From Herbaspirillum sp. DW155 (GTDB lineage Bacteria; Pseudomonadota; Gammaproteobacteria; Burkholderiales; Burkholderiaceae_D), in the NCBI RefSeq assembly GCF_037076565.1, contig NZ_AP029028.1, forward strand, positions 868,001 to 932,000: a stretch of 64,000 nt of DNA. The letters are read 5' to 3'. Every line of letters begins with the position of its first letter. The stretch's first letter is position 1. Below the pieces are notes generated by a model that was given only the letters and a program-made list of their open reading frames with translations, was not told the origin of the DNA and made no database searches. A program made the position numbers and the translations under genes. Shown here piece by piece: positions 43,224 through 52,102 of this stretch.

Positions 43224-43949
43224 TCATCCCGGATAGAGCGCGTGCTCCAGCGCAATGCTGGCCATGCCACGCTGCCAGACCTGCCACAAGCCGGGTGCAG
43301 TCGCCTCGCTCGCCAGACCTTCCTTGAGCAGCGCCAGCAGACGTTCGGCACTGTCTGCATCATCGAGCCAGAATTCCTCGATCAGATCGACGCTGGCGGT
43401 GCCGCCCGGCGGATTCATCACCCGGTTGCGGACATGGCGCGAGATATACGGCGTGCGCCGGTCCGCCACCACGCGGGCAACCACCTCGGCGAACTGCTCG
43501 GCACGCGGTCCGTCCTCCGTGGCGGCTTCCGGGGCCGCAGGCAGGACGAAGAACAGCTTGTGGCGCGCAGTGCGCCGCTGGTCACAAAAGACCAGCTCCT
43601 CCTGCACCATGAATTTGCAGACGGTGGACTGCTCCACGAAGTTCTCTTCATCCGGGCGCAGCTTTTCCTGGTAGAAGGGCAGGGCCAGGCCGGCCATCGC
43701 CTCGGCGGGGGAGGTGGCCCAGACCTGCGTCACGAAGTCGCGGTCCAGTGCCCAGTCAGACTCCGCAGGCGTGCCCAGGGCATGGGTAGCGTCGATGAAA
43801 TGGTTCTGCGCATAGCGTTTGGGCGCCTCGGCCGGATGCGCGGCGATGAACTCCAGTACAAGAGGGGCGTGGATGTTGAGCATGTGGTGCTGCATGTCGC
43901 GGCGGGTCATGCCGGCTCGGCGTCGGCCGATGATCATCAATTTGATCAT
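43224..43949 (-). CDS. EthD-domain protein
   Basis: This 241-residue protein appears to contain two dimeric alpha-beta barrel units, one starting MIKLMIIGRRRAGMT and one after ARHKLFFVLP (about residue 128). EthD domains occur beside cytochrome P450 and aromatic degradation genes and in polyketide cyclases. No P450 is adjacent. The function is not known. It is divergent from the livK-like gene over a 702-bp gap. Confidence 0.7.
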   Translation of the reverse strand: MIKLMIIGRRRAGMTRRDMQHHMLNIHAPLVLEFIAAHPAEAPKRYAQNHFIDATHALGTPAESDWALDRDFVTQVWATSPAEAMAGLALPFYQEKLRPDEENFVEQSTVCKFMVQEELVFCDQRRTARHKLFFVLPAAPEAATEDGPRAEQFAEVVARVVADRRTPYISRHVRNRVMNPPGGTASVDLIEEFWLDDADSAERLLALLKEGLASEATAPGLWQVWQRGMASIALEHALYPG

Positions 43950-44651
43950 GAATGTCTCTTTTCTTTTCTCGTCGTGGTGATGCTGTTTTCATAGGAGGGG
44001 GCGGCACCCTGGTGCAGACCCCGCATCACTCCAAGGTCCCCTTTGCTGCAGAACAAATGGATTGTGCTGATGTGAGCTATCCACCCGCGTGATGGCTCTG
44101 GCCGTCCTATTCGTGAGATATTCTCAATTTGCGGGAATTTATATGCGAATAATAAGAGGCATTTTCTGCTGCAGTTTGTGGCCGGGTGCAGCTTTCTTCT
44201 GTTACATGGCCCTTAATGGTGCATCCCTTCGCATTTCGATTTAAAAAAGTGCATAAAACGTGCGATATCAACGAAGTACCGCGTTGGCACGGAACTGGCT
44301 CTCCCAGCCGCACCATTACGGTGTATTCTGCCCGGCGGGGCGGTGTATTGGAGGCACTGCCCCGCCTGGCCTGGCGCTGCGGCCGGGCCGCTTGGCTGCT
44401 GTGGCTCCGTCCCTTTTTAAGCGGGGATGGCCGGCGGTAAAGCGCCCGAGTCGGGATGCTCTCAGGCATGGCTCGTTTTTTGCAGTAGCAGAGTCCGCAA
44501 GCAAGAACCGGTCAGAAACTGGGAGGCGCTGCGGCGTTGTCCGGTCTTGCCACCGTCCACAAGGGGGGAGCAGGGCCGGTCAGCGTACCTAAAACAAATG
44601 GCACAACGCACTGCGTTTTCAATCATTCATTGGAAGTAATAGGAGCAATTC
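43950..44651. other. 702-bp gap upstream of the livK-like gene
   Basis: I see no credible gene. A short inverted repeat TGAGA-TAT-TCTCA lies at 44114-44126. The segment from 44330 to 44420 is very GC-rich, while 44110-44260 is AT-rich and probably holds the promoters of both flanking genes. The livK ribosome binding site AGGAG lies at 44640-44644. Confidence 0.45.
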
Positions 44652-45797
44652 ATGCAAAAAATCAAAATGATTCCTGTCGCTACAGCACTGGTGGCAGCGT
44701 TCGCATTCGCAGGGGCTGCACAAGCACAAGAAGTCATCAAGATCGGTCACGTCGCTCCCCTGACTGGTCCCAATGCACACATCGGCAAGGACAATGAAAA
44801 CGGCGCCCGCATGGCCGTGGACGAACTCAATGCCAAGGGCATCACGATCGGCGGCAAGAAGGTGACCTTCCAGCTGGTCGCCCAGGATGACGCCTCCGAC
44901 CCGAAGCAAGCCACCACCGTGGCACAGGCTCTGGTCGATGCCAAGGTCAAGGGCGTGGTCGGCCACATGAACTCCGGCACCACCATCCCGGCCTCCAAGA
45001 TCTACTTTGACGCCGGCATCCCGCAAATCTCGCCCTCGGCAACCAACCCCAAGTACACCCAGCAAGGCTTCAACACCGCCTTCCGCGTGGTGGCCAACGA
45101 TGGCCAGCTCGGTGGCGTCCTGGGTCGCTATGCCGTCAATGAACTCAAGGCCAAGAACGTGGCCGTCATCGACGACCGCACCGCTTACGGTCAAGGCGTG
45201 GCTGAAGAATTCCGCAAGAGCGCCCAGGCTGCTGGCGCCACCATCGTGGCTACCCAGTACACCACCGACAAGGCGACCGACTTCAACGCCATCCTGACCT
45301 CGGTCAAGGCCAAGAAGCCGGATCTGATCTTCTTCGGCGGTATGGATGCCGTGGCCGGCCCGATGCTGCGCCAGATGGATCAACTGGGTATCGTTGCCAA
45401 GTTCATGGGCGGTGACGGTATCTGCACCACCGAACTGCCGGGCCTGGCTGGCGCCGGTCTGAAGGACGACCAGGTGGTCTGCGCCGAAGCTGGTGGCGTG
45501 ACCGAAGCCGGCAAGAAGCCGCTGGACGACTTCAAGGCCGCCTACAAGAAGAAGTTCAACCAGGACGTCGTGATCTACGCACCGTACACCTACGACTCGC
45601 TGATGACCCTGGCTGATGCAATGCAACAGGCTGGTTCGTCCGATCCGAAGGCTTACCTGCCGGTGCTGGCCAAGATCCACCACAAGGGTGTGACCGGTGA
45701 AATCGCCTTCGACCCGAAGGGCGACATCCTCAACGGCAGCCTGACCCTGTACACCTACAAGGGTGGCAAGCGTACTCTGCTGAACGTGGTGAAATAA
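44652..45797 (+). CDS. livK: Branched-chain amino-acid ABC transporter binding protein (LivJ/LivK type)
   Basis: This 381-residue periplasmic protein has a signal peptide ending in GAAQAQ before EVIKIGHVAPLTG. Blocks GKDNENGARMAVDELNAKG and YGQGVAEEFRK are typical of Leu/Ile/Val binding proteins, and a cysteine pair (GDGICTTE and QVVCAEAGG) matches the family disulfide. No permease or ATPase gene is adjacent, so it must share components coded elsewhere. A strong terminator follows. Confidence 0.92.
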   Translation: MQKIKMIPVATALVAAFAFAGAAQAQEVIKIGHVAPLTGPNAHIGKDNENGARMAVDELNAKGITIGGKKVTFQLVAQDDASDPKQATTVAQALVDAKVKGVVGHMNSGTTIPASKIYFDAGIPQISPSATNPKYTQQGFNTAFRVVANDGQLGGVLGRYAVNELKAKNVAVIDDRTAYGQGVAEEFRKSAQAAGATIVATQYTTDKATDFNAILTSVKAKKPDLIFFGGMDAVAGPMLRQMDQLGIVAKFMGGDGICTTELPGLAGAGLKDDQVVCAEAGGVTEAGKKPLDDFKAAYKKKFNQDVVIYAPYTYDSLMTLADAMQQAGSSDPKAYLPVLAKIHHKGVTGEIAFDPKGDILNGSLTLYTYKGGKRTLLNVVK

Positions 45798-45848
45798 GCA
45801 CGAAGCTTCATCTCCGGTGCCGTTATGGTGCCGGAGGAAGTCGATTTG

Positions 45849-45878
45849 AAAGCCCCGGCATTTTTGCCGGGGCTTTTT
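45849..45878 (+). terminator. Terminator after livK
   Basis: AAAGCCCCGGC pairs with GCCGGGGCTTT across a short T-rich loop and is followed by TT. Confidence 0.9.
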
Positions 45879-45885
45879 CATTCAT

Positions 45886-46056
45886 ATCGACCAAAACCGG
45901 GCCAATCTGCCGGCCAAGCTGCGGAGTGCCTTCCTGCGCTCCCAGCCAGATGGCCTGGCCTGTGCCGAAATTGCGGAGCGTCCGGAGGTATCGCCGAGCC
46001 CGGTGCAGCAATACATGAAGCGCGCCTTCACCGCCTGTTGCCGTCTGCAATATGGC
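45886..46056 (+). pseudogene. Remnant of a FecI-like ECF sigma factor (region 4)
   Basis: One forward frame reads IDQNRANLPAKLRSAFLRSQ, then PDGLACAEIAERPEVSPSPV and QQYMKRAFTACCRLQYG. This is the sigma region 4 pattern of FecI-type sigma factors (LPxxxRxAFLxSxxDGLxxAEIAExxxVSxxxVxxYMxRA). The first two thirds of a sigma factor are missing, there is no start codon in place, and the fragment begins directly after the livK terminator. The frame then runs on without a matching end. Confidence 0.65.
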
Positions 46057-46173
46057 ACTCACGCCACCGAAAGGTGGCAGGGCATTTTTCAGAGAAAATA
46101 TTTATTCAATATAAATGATTTATATCGTTTATTGATTTTGCCTGCCGCTGCCTTCCGATATCGTCATGCGGCT

Positions 46174-47097
46174 TCAGGCTCCCGCATCCGCATCCATCTC
46201 CCGCGCACTGTCCATGAAGACCCGCCGCAGCCATTCGATCCCCGGATCATTGGTGCGATAGCGGTGCCACTGCAGCATCTGGTGCATTTCCGCCAGGGGC
46301 AGCGGGCTTTCCTTCAACACCACCGGAAAATGCGGAGCCAGCTTGCGTGCCAGCCGGCTATGCACGGTGGCGATGCGGTCGGTTCCCGGCAGCAGTGCCA
46401 TGCAAGAGGCAAAGCTGAAACTGGTCACCTCCACCCGCCGCTCCAGACCTAGCTTGTGGAGTCTCCAAGCTTCCACCGACGCCGAATTGGCGCCGGGCGG
46501 CACCATCACCACGTGGCCTGCGGCCATGTAGCGCTCCAGCGTCAACTCGCCCTGCGCCAGCGCGCTGTCGCGCCACACCACGCACACGTAGCGCTCGCGG
46601 AAGACTTCTTCGGCGGGGTGGTCGGGCGTACAGAATTCCTGTGGCAGCACCAGCAGATCGACTTCCGCGCGGTCCAGCGAACGGGGCGGGTCTTGCACCT
46701 GCGGTATCAGCGCAAAGCGGATGCGCGGTCCCTCGGCATGGGCGCGTGCGATCACGTGCGGGATCAGTACGCTCAGGCTGAAGTCCGAGACCGAGATGCG
46801 GAATTCCCGCTGAGACTCGGCCGGCACAAAGGCCGGCTTGGCCGCGATCGAACCTTCGATGCGCCTGAGCACATCGTTGACCGCATCGCGCAGAACCTCG
46901 GCGCGCGGTGTCGGCTCCATGCGGCGTCCTACCTGGATCAGCAGGGCGTCATCGAAATAATCGCGCAGGCGGGCCAGTGCATTGCTCATGGCGGACTGGC
47001 TCAGGTGAGTCTTCTCGGCGGCGCGGCTGATGTTGCGTTCGGTCAGCAGCGCATCGAGGGCGACCAGCAGATTGAGGTCGAGCTTGTTGAAGCGCAT
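46174..47097 (-). CDS. fdeR: LysR-family (NodD-like) activator FdeR
   Basis: This 307-residue protein starts MRFNKLDLNLLVALDALLTE, the typical NodD/NahR-like beginning, with an HTH at about 18-37 (TERNISRAAEKTHLSQSAMS). It is divergent from a ten-gene catabolic operon with a 280-bp shared region. In H. seropedicae the equivalent LysR protein FdeR activates the fde operon in response to naringenin. The symbol is given from this context and gene order; the effector has not been shown here. Confidence 0.85.
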   Translation of the reverse strand: MRFNKLDLNLLVALDALLTERNISRAAEKTHLSQSAMSNALARLRDYFDDALLIQVGRRMEPTPRAEVLRDAVNDVLRRIEGSIAAKPAFVPAESQREFRISVSDFSLSVLIPHVIARAHAEGPRIRFALIPQVQDPPRSLDRAEVDLLVLPQEFCTPDHPAEEVFRERYVCVVWRDSALAQGELTLERYMAAGHVVMVPPGANSASVEAWRLHKLGLERRVEVTSFSFASCMALLPGTDRIATVHSRLARKLAPHFPVVLKESPLPLAEMHQMLQWHRYRTNDPGIEWLRRVFMDSAREMDADAGA

Positions 47098-47181
47098 GGA
47101 TAGGTCTCCGTGGTCAGGGTGCCGGCCTTCTTGTGCGTTTCGCTGGGCGCGGTTGAGGTATTGATGCCGCCGATATCATGA

Positions 47182-47210
47182 ATCAAAACAATCCATTTGA
47201 TCAATATCAA
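47182..47210. promoter_or_regulatory. Candidate FdeR binding sites
   Basis: Two overlapping inverted repeats are visible: ATCAAA-N8-TTTGAT (47182-47201) and TTGAT-CAAT-ATCAA (47197-47210). They recall the ATC/GAT halves of nod-box sites bound by NodD-like proteins. They lie 85 bp upstream of fdeR and about 170 bp before fdeA. Confidence 0.5.
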
Positions 47211-47377
47211 CCTCAACCTTAATCTTCACACAACCGCTGCACGGCCTCGCAGACAAGCATGAGAAAAGGCCGGCACGGCAAGCCGGTGGCGCGCTGCGCC
47301 GCTTTTGGCCTGGCCCCGAGAACACGCCGAGACGGCGACACAACAAGCCAGGCAGGGTAGGAGACAAGGAGACAGAA

Positions 47378-48304
47378 GTGAAGAGAGGATACGTACCAGC
47401 CCGTCGGCTGGCAGCTTGTGCCGTCGTGACCGTTTGGGGTGCTGCCAGCATGCAGTCCGCGCTAGCCTTCGAAAGTGGAGTTTCGCCATTCCCCACCGGA
47501 TCAACCAGTGAATACATCGCGGCGTTGCCGCCGATCCCGGGCCTGTTTGCGGTGGAGCAGTTCAACTACAGCTCGTCCAGCGGCCTGTACGACAACAAGG
47601 GCAACAAGCTGCCGATCCCTTTCAAGTCTGATGCCTACTCGGCGACCACGCGCATCTTGGCTTCCTATGGCGCGGAATTCCTGGGTGCCAAGGTGTATTC
47701 GCAACTGGTGCTGCCGGTCGTCTCGCTGCATACCGAAGTGTTCGGCCACGGCGAGAACCACAATGGCCTTTCCAACGTCACCGTCACGCCCTTGCTGCTG
47801 CGCTGGGACGTGGCCGCGAACACCAACGTCACCTGGGGTTTTGACTTCGCGCTCAAGACCGGCTCCTACAATCCCGCCCGCACCAGCGTGGCGGTCGGCT
47901 ACACCTCCTACCAGCCGGTGCTGGCCATCCGCCACAACGATCCGCAGGGTCTGGATCTGGGCATCTCCAACCGCCTGCTCTTCAACGACAAGAACAGTGA
48001 TACCAACTACCGCTCCGGCTCGGCCTATGTGGCCGATTTCATCGGCGGCTGGAACTTCGGCAAGTGGAAGGTTGGCGTGACCGGCGCCTACATGAACCAG
48101 TTCACCGACGACAGCCAGAACGGCAACACCATCACCGGCAATCGCGCGCGCAGCTTCGCGATGGGTCCGATCGTCAATTACAACGCCGGCACCTACAGCA
48201 TCAACATGAACTACCAGCGCGGCCTGTATGCCGCCAACACGGCCAAGAGCGATGCGATCTGGATCAACTTCGCCATGCCGCTGTGGCTGGGCGGACCGCA
48301 CTGA
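47378..48304 (+). CDS. fdeA: Outer-membrane protein of the SphA/MetA-pathway phenol type, FdeA
   Basis: This 308-residue protein has an N-terminal signal segment (about residues 10-31, ending SALAFESG) and a beta-rich body with alternating aromatic residues. It resembles outer-membrane proteins of aromatic degradation clusters (SphA-like). It probably helps flavonoid uptake. The start is GTG at 47378 with AAGGAG 6 bp upstream. It is the first gene of the operon and follows the LysR-bound region. Confidence 0.8.
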   Translation: MKRGYVPARRLAACAVVTVWGAASMQSALAFESGVSPFPTGSTSEYIAALPPIPGLFAVEQFNYSSSSGLYDNKGNKLPIPFKSDAYSATTRILASYGAEFLGAKVYSQLVLPVVSLHTEVFGHGENHNGLSNVTVTPLLLRWDVAANTNVTWGFDFALKTGSYNPARTSVAVGYTSYQPVLAIRHNDPQGLDLGISNRLLFNDKNSDTNYRSGSAYVADFIGGWNFGKWKVGVTGAYMNQFTDDSQNGNTITGNRARSFAMGPIVNYNAGTYSINMNYQRGLYAANTAKSDAIWINFAMPLWLGGPH

Positions 48305-48358
48305 GGCAGCAGCAACGCGGCATCCCCGAGCATTACTCATCACCTAAGGAGTTACACC

Positions 48359-49519
48359 ATGTTCCGTTATTTCCCGACGAACTATGTCTGGAATCTTTCC
48401 GTCGATCTCGCCATCGAGATGGGCGCACGCATCGGCGAAATCGAAGCCATGTGCGCGCCCTTGCAGGACGCGGCCAGGCAGCCTGACGCCGAAGGCACCG
48501 CGGCCTTTCGCGCCACCTGGGCGGACATGGCAGAGAAGCTGTGCAGCCTGGCCGCCGAGGATGAAGTGCGTGGCCGGCTGCTGTCGGCCGGTACCAAGTA
48601 CAAGCGCGCGGCCAGCTACCTGCTGACCTGCGAACGCCTGCAGGGCCACGGTGCGCCGGGCCGGCTGGAGCTGTACCGGCGCTTCCTGGAAGTGTTCCAG
48701 CGTGGCATCACCCTGGCCGGCGACAACTGCGAGCGCGTGGAAATTCCTTATGAGGGCAAGGTCATCTCGGGGCTGTATACGCGTGCCCACAATGTGCAGG
48801 GTCCGGCGCCGATCCTGGTGCAGCTCAATGGCCTGGATTCGACCAAGGAAATGAAATACCTGGTCGGCCTGCCCGGCTGGCTGGCCGAGCGCGGCGTCTC
48901 CTCGCTGGTGATCGACCAGCCCGGTACCGGCGAAGCCCTGCGCCTGCACGGTCTCACGGCACGCTTCGATGCCGAGCATTGGGCGCGCCACGTGGTGGAC
49001 TGGCTGGAGCAGCGTGACGACGTGGACCCCACCCGCATCGGCTGCGAAGGCGTCTCCCTCGGCGGTTACTACTGCCCGCGCGTGGTCGCCATGGAACCGC
49101 GCTTTGCCTGTGGCGTGGTGTGGGGCGCCAATCACGACTGGCGCGACGTGCAGAAGCGTCGTCTGGAAAAGGAGGGCGACTTCCCGGTGCCGCATTACTG
49201 GCAGCACGTGTGCTGGGTCTGGGGTGCCAAGGACATCGAGGACTTCATGCGCATTGCCGAAGACGTGCATCTGGACGGCGTGGTCGAGAAGATCCGCGTG
49301 CCCTTCCTGGTCACCCATGGCGAGAAGGACAGCCAGATTCCGCTCAAGTGGGCGCATCGCACCTACGAACAACTGGTCAACAGTCCCAAGCGCGAATTGA
49401 AGATCTTCACCGACCGCGAAGGCGGTGCGCAGCACGCCAGTTTCGACAACTCCATCAATGCCGGCCACGTCATCGCCGACTGGGTGGCCGAGACCCTCGG
49501 CGGCCGCACCAAGGGCTGA
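48359..49519 (+). CDS. fdeB: Alpha/beta hydrolase FdeB (C-C bond hydrolase type)
   Basis: This 386-residue hydrolase has the family-specific helical N-terminal domain and the alpha/beta core. The probable triad is S233 (GVSLGG), D324 (GEKDSQIP) and H359 (AQHASF). Length and layout resemble 2,6-dihydroxypseudooxynicotine hydrolase, which cleaves a carbon-carbon bond. In this operon it probably acts on a ring-cleavage product. Ribosome binding sequence AAGGAG precedes the ATG. Confidence 0.85.
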   Translation: MFRYFPTNYVWNLSVDLAIEMGARIGEIEAMCAPLQDAARQPDAEGTAAFRATWADMAEKLCSLAAEDEVRGRLLSAGTKYKRAASYLLTCERLQGHGAPGRLELYRRFLEVFQRGITLAGDNCERVEIPYEGKVISGLYTRAHNVQGPAPILVQLNGLDSTKEMKYLVGLPGWLAERGVSSLVIDQPGTGEALRLHGLTARFDAEHWARHVVDWLEQRDDVDPTRIGCEGVSLGGYYCPRVVAMEPRFACGVVWGANHDWRDVQKRRLEKEGDFPVPHYWQHVCWVWGAKDIEDFMRIAEDVHLDGVVEKIRVPFLVTHGEKDSQIPLKWAHRTYEQLVNSPKRELKIFTDREGGAQHASFDNSINAGHVIADWVAETLGGRTKG

Positions 49520-49570
49520 TGCCCACGGCGCAACGAGAAAAAACACCGAGTCAATCACAAGGAAATCCGC

Positions 49571-50494
49571 ATGAACATCATTGGACCTGATGCCCTGGTC
49601 TTTGGCGTGGACGATCTGCCCGCCTGCCGCCAGTACCTGATCGACTATGGCCTGAAGGATGCCGGCAACGATCGCTTCGAAGCCCTGGATGGCACCGCCA
49701 TCGTGCTGCGCGCCAAGGACGACGCCGCACTGCCGCCGGCCATGGGCACCGCCAGCCTGTTGCGCGAGACCGTCTATGGCGTGGCCGACGTCGCCACCCT
49801 GGACGCCATCGAAGCCGAACTGCGCCGCGACCGCGAAGTCACTCGCCGCGATGGCGTGGTGCGCAGCGTCGACGACATGGGCTTTGCGCTGGCCTTCCAG
49901 CTGACCGTGCGCCGCGACCTGGCGCTGTCCTCCGAGCGCGTCAACGGTCCCGGCGATGCCCAGCGTGCGCCCAACGAACTGGGTTTGCCGCCTGACCTGC
50001 AAGCCCTGCCGCGCACGCTCTCGCACGTGGTGTATTTCGTGCCCGACACGGCCAGGGCCGAGGCTTTCTATCAACGTCTGGGCTTTGTCTGCACCGACCG
50101 TTTCACCGGCGTGGGCCCCTTCCTGCGCCCGGCCGGTACACAGGATCACCACACCCTGTTCATGATCCAGACCCCGCCCTTCATGAAAGGCTGCGAACAC
50201 TTCACCTTCCACATGGGTGGCCCCACCGAAGTGCTGCTGGCCGGCACCCGTTTCGTCGAGAAGGGTTACCAGAGCTTCTGGGGCCCGGGTCGTCATCGCT
50301 TTGGCAGCAACTGGTTCTGGTACTTCAATTCGCCGCTGGGCTGCCACGTCGAATACGACGCCGACATGGACCTGCACGACGATCAGTGGGCCGCGCGCGA
50401 AGCGCCGATGGGCGCCGATGCCTCGCAGCTGTTCCTGTTCCAGTACCGCGAGAAGTGGGCACCGAGCGGCCCGCCGCCCGGCGCTGGGCGCTGA
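49571..50494 (+). CDS. fdeC: Extradiol ring-cleavage dioxygenase FdeC (VOC family)
   Basis: This 307-residue protein has the two-module VOC arrangement of type I extradiol dioxygenases. Candidate iron ligands are H152 (LSHVVYF), H214 (FTFHMGG) and E261 (CHVEYDAD), with spacing close to that of known enzymes. It should open the hydroxylated A ring of the flavonoid. It lies 51 bp after fdeB. Confidence 0.87.
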   Translation: MNIIGPDALVFGVDDLPACRQYLIDYGLKDAGNDRFEALDGTAIVLRAKDDAALPPAMGTASLLRETVYGVADVATLDAIEAELRRDREVTRRDGVVRSVDDMGFALAFQLTVRRDLALSSERVNGPGDAQRAPNELGLPPDLQALPRTLSHVVYFVPDTARAEAFYQRLGFVCTDRFTGVGPFLRPAGTQDHHTLFMIQTPPFMKGCEHFTFHMGGPTEVLLAGTRFVEKGYQSFWGPGRHRFGSNWFWYFNSPLGCHVEYDADMDLHDDQWAAREAPMGADASQLFLFQYREKWAPSGPPPGAGR

Positions 50495-50521
50495 GCGCTG
50501 ATCGGACAGGCGGAGACGGCC

Positions 50522-50860
50522 ATGTACCTGTGCCATGTGACCCAATTGCCTGCGGATGGCGCGCGCGGTTTCGATACCGAAGGCGCGGGGCAGGCCACCA
50601 TCTTCCTGCTGCGCCGGGGTGATCAGGTCCGGGCCTGGCGCGACATCTGCCCGCACCACGGCACGCCGCTGCCGTGGCGCCGCGATGCCTATCTCGACGC
50701 CAGCGGCGAGCACGTGGTCTGTGCCGCCCATGGCGCCTTGTTCGATCCGCTCACCGGCGTCTGTACGCTCGGCCCTTGCCTGGGGGATACGCTCACCCCG
50801 GTGCCACTGCGCATCGATGGCGACGGTGGCCTGCATGTGGCCGATGACGATCAGCTTTGA
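50522..50860 (+). CDS. fdeD: Rieske [2Fe-2S] protein FdeD
   Basis: This 112-residue protein carries the Rieske ligands C43-P-H45 (CPHHG) and C67-A-A-H70 (CAAHG). It is a stand-alone ferredoxin-type Rieske protein and may pass electrons to an oxygenase of the pathway. The insertion between the two motifs is 21 residues. It lies 27 bp after fdeC and 43 bp before fdeE. Confidence 0.87.
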   Translation: MYLCHVTQLPADGARGFDTEGAGQATIFLLRRGDQVRAWRDICPHHGTPLPWRRDAYLDASGEHVVCAAHGALFDPLTGVCTLGPCLGDTLTPVPLRIDGDGGLHVADDDQL

Positions 50861-50903
50861 TTTGTGCAAGAAAAAATTCAGTAAAAAATTCAGGAGACAC
50901 ACC

Positions 50904-52034
50904 ATGACACTCGCAGCCCAACGCATCCTCATCATCGGCGGCGGTTTTTCCGGCACGTCGGCCGCCATCGAACTGCGCCGCCTTGGCGCCCAGGTCGATC
51001 TGGTGGAACTCGATGCGCAGTGGCGCAACTATGGCGCCGGCATCAGCCTGGGCCCGGCCACCCTGCGCGCCTTGAAGCAGCTGGGCGTGCTCGATGCCTT
51101 CCTGCGTGAAGGCGCTGCCGGTGATGGCGTGCACCTGTGCCTGCCGCATGGCCCGCAGGTCGCCGTGCTGCCCACGCCACGCCTGGCCTCGCCGGACGTG
51201 CCGGGTGGCGGTGCGATCCTGCGCCCGGTGCTGGCGCGCATCCTCGCCGATGCTACCCGCGCCGCTGGCACGGACGTGCGTCTGGGCTGCACCTTTACCG
51301 CTTTGCGCGAGGTCGGCGATGAAGTCGAAGTCGATTTCACCGACGGCCAGACCCGCCGCTATGACCTGGTGATCGGTGCCGATGGTCTCTATTCCAAATT
51401 GCGCGCCCACATCTTCCCCAACGCGCCCAAGCCGCGTTACAGCGGCCAGGCGGTGTGGCGTGCGGTGCTGCCGCGTCCGGCGGAGATCACCACCTGCACC
51501 ATGTGGATGGGGCCGCGCATCAAGCCCGGCGTCAACCCGGTCTCCAGGGATGAAATGTATCTCTTCGTCACCGAGCCGCGTCCGGTCAACGATCACGTCG
51601 ATCCGGCCACCTTCGTCGAGCGCCTGCGCGGCCTGCTGGAGGAATTCGGCGCGCCGGTCCTCAAAACCATCCGCGACCAGCTCGATGACAACGCCCGCAT
51701 CATCTTCCGTCCGCTGGAAGGCATGCTGCTGCCGCGCCCGTGGTATTCGGGCCGTGTGGTCCTCATCGGCGACGCCGTGCATGCCACCACGCCGCACCTG
51801 GCCTCGGGGGCCTGCATCGGTATCGAGGATGCGCTGGTGCTGGCGGACGAACTGGCGCGCAATGGCACCGTGCCGCTGGCCCTGTCGGCCTTCGAAGAAC
51901 GCCGCTGGGAACGCTGCCGCATGGTGGTGGAGAACTCGGCGCGACTGGGCGAGATCGAGGTCGACGGCGGCGACAAGGACGAACATGCCCGCATCATGCG
52001 CGAGTCGCACGCCGCGCTGGTCCAGCCGATCTGA
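50904..52034 (+). CDS. fdeE: FAD-dependent monooxygenase FdeE
   Basis: This 376-residue group A flavin monooxygenase has the FAD motif GGGFSG (12-17) near the N-terminus, the DLVIGADGLYSKLR block, and the GDAVHATTPHLASGACIGIE block. In H. seropedicae FdeE hydroxylates naringenin on the A ring, which prepares it for FdeC. CAGGAGA lies 7 bp before the ATG. Confidence 0.9.
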   Translation: MTLAAQRILIIGGGFSGTSAAIELRRLGAQVDLVELDAQWRNYGAGISLGPATLRALKQLGVLDAFLREGAAGDGVHLCLPHGPQVAVLPTPRLASPDVPGGGAILRPVLARILADATRAAGTDVRLGCTFTALREVGDEVEVDFTDGQTRRYDLVIGADGLYSKLRAHIFPNAPKPRYSGQAVWRAVLPRPAEITTCTMWMGPRIKPGVNPVSRDEMYLFVTEPRPVNDHVDPATFVERLRGLLEEFGAPVLKTIRDQLDDNARIIFRPLEGMLLPRPWYSGRVVLIGDAVHATTPHLASGACIGIEDALVLADELARNGTVPLALSAFEERRWERCRMVVENSARLGEIEVDGGDKDEHARIMRESHAALVQPI

Positions 52035-52102
52035 TCGCACGATAAACAATATAAAAAATAAACGATCCACGGATTTCAATCTGCGCGCAACAAGGAGACA
52101 CG

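Noticed and set aside
44186-44592. Short open frames in the livK leader
   Set aside because: They have Arg/Gly/Pro-rich shadow composition, no ribosome binding site and no similarity I can recognise.
48344-51028. Long minus-strand open frame opposite fdeB-fdeC-fdeD
   Set aside because: It covers conserved genes on the other strand; its composition is typical of an antisense shadow.
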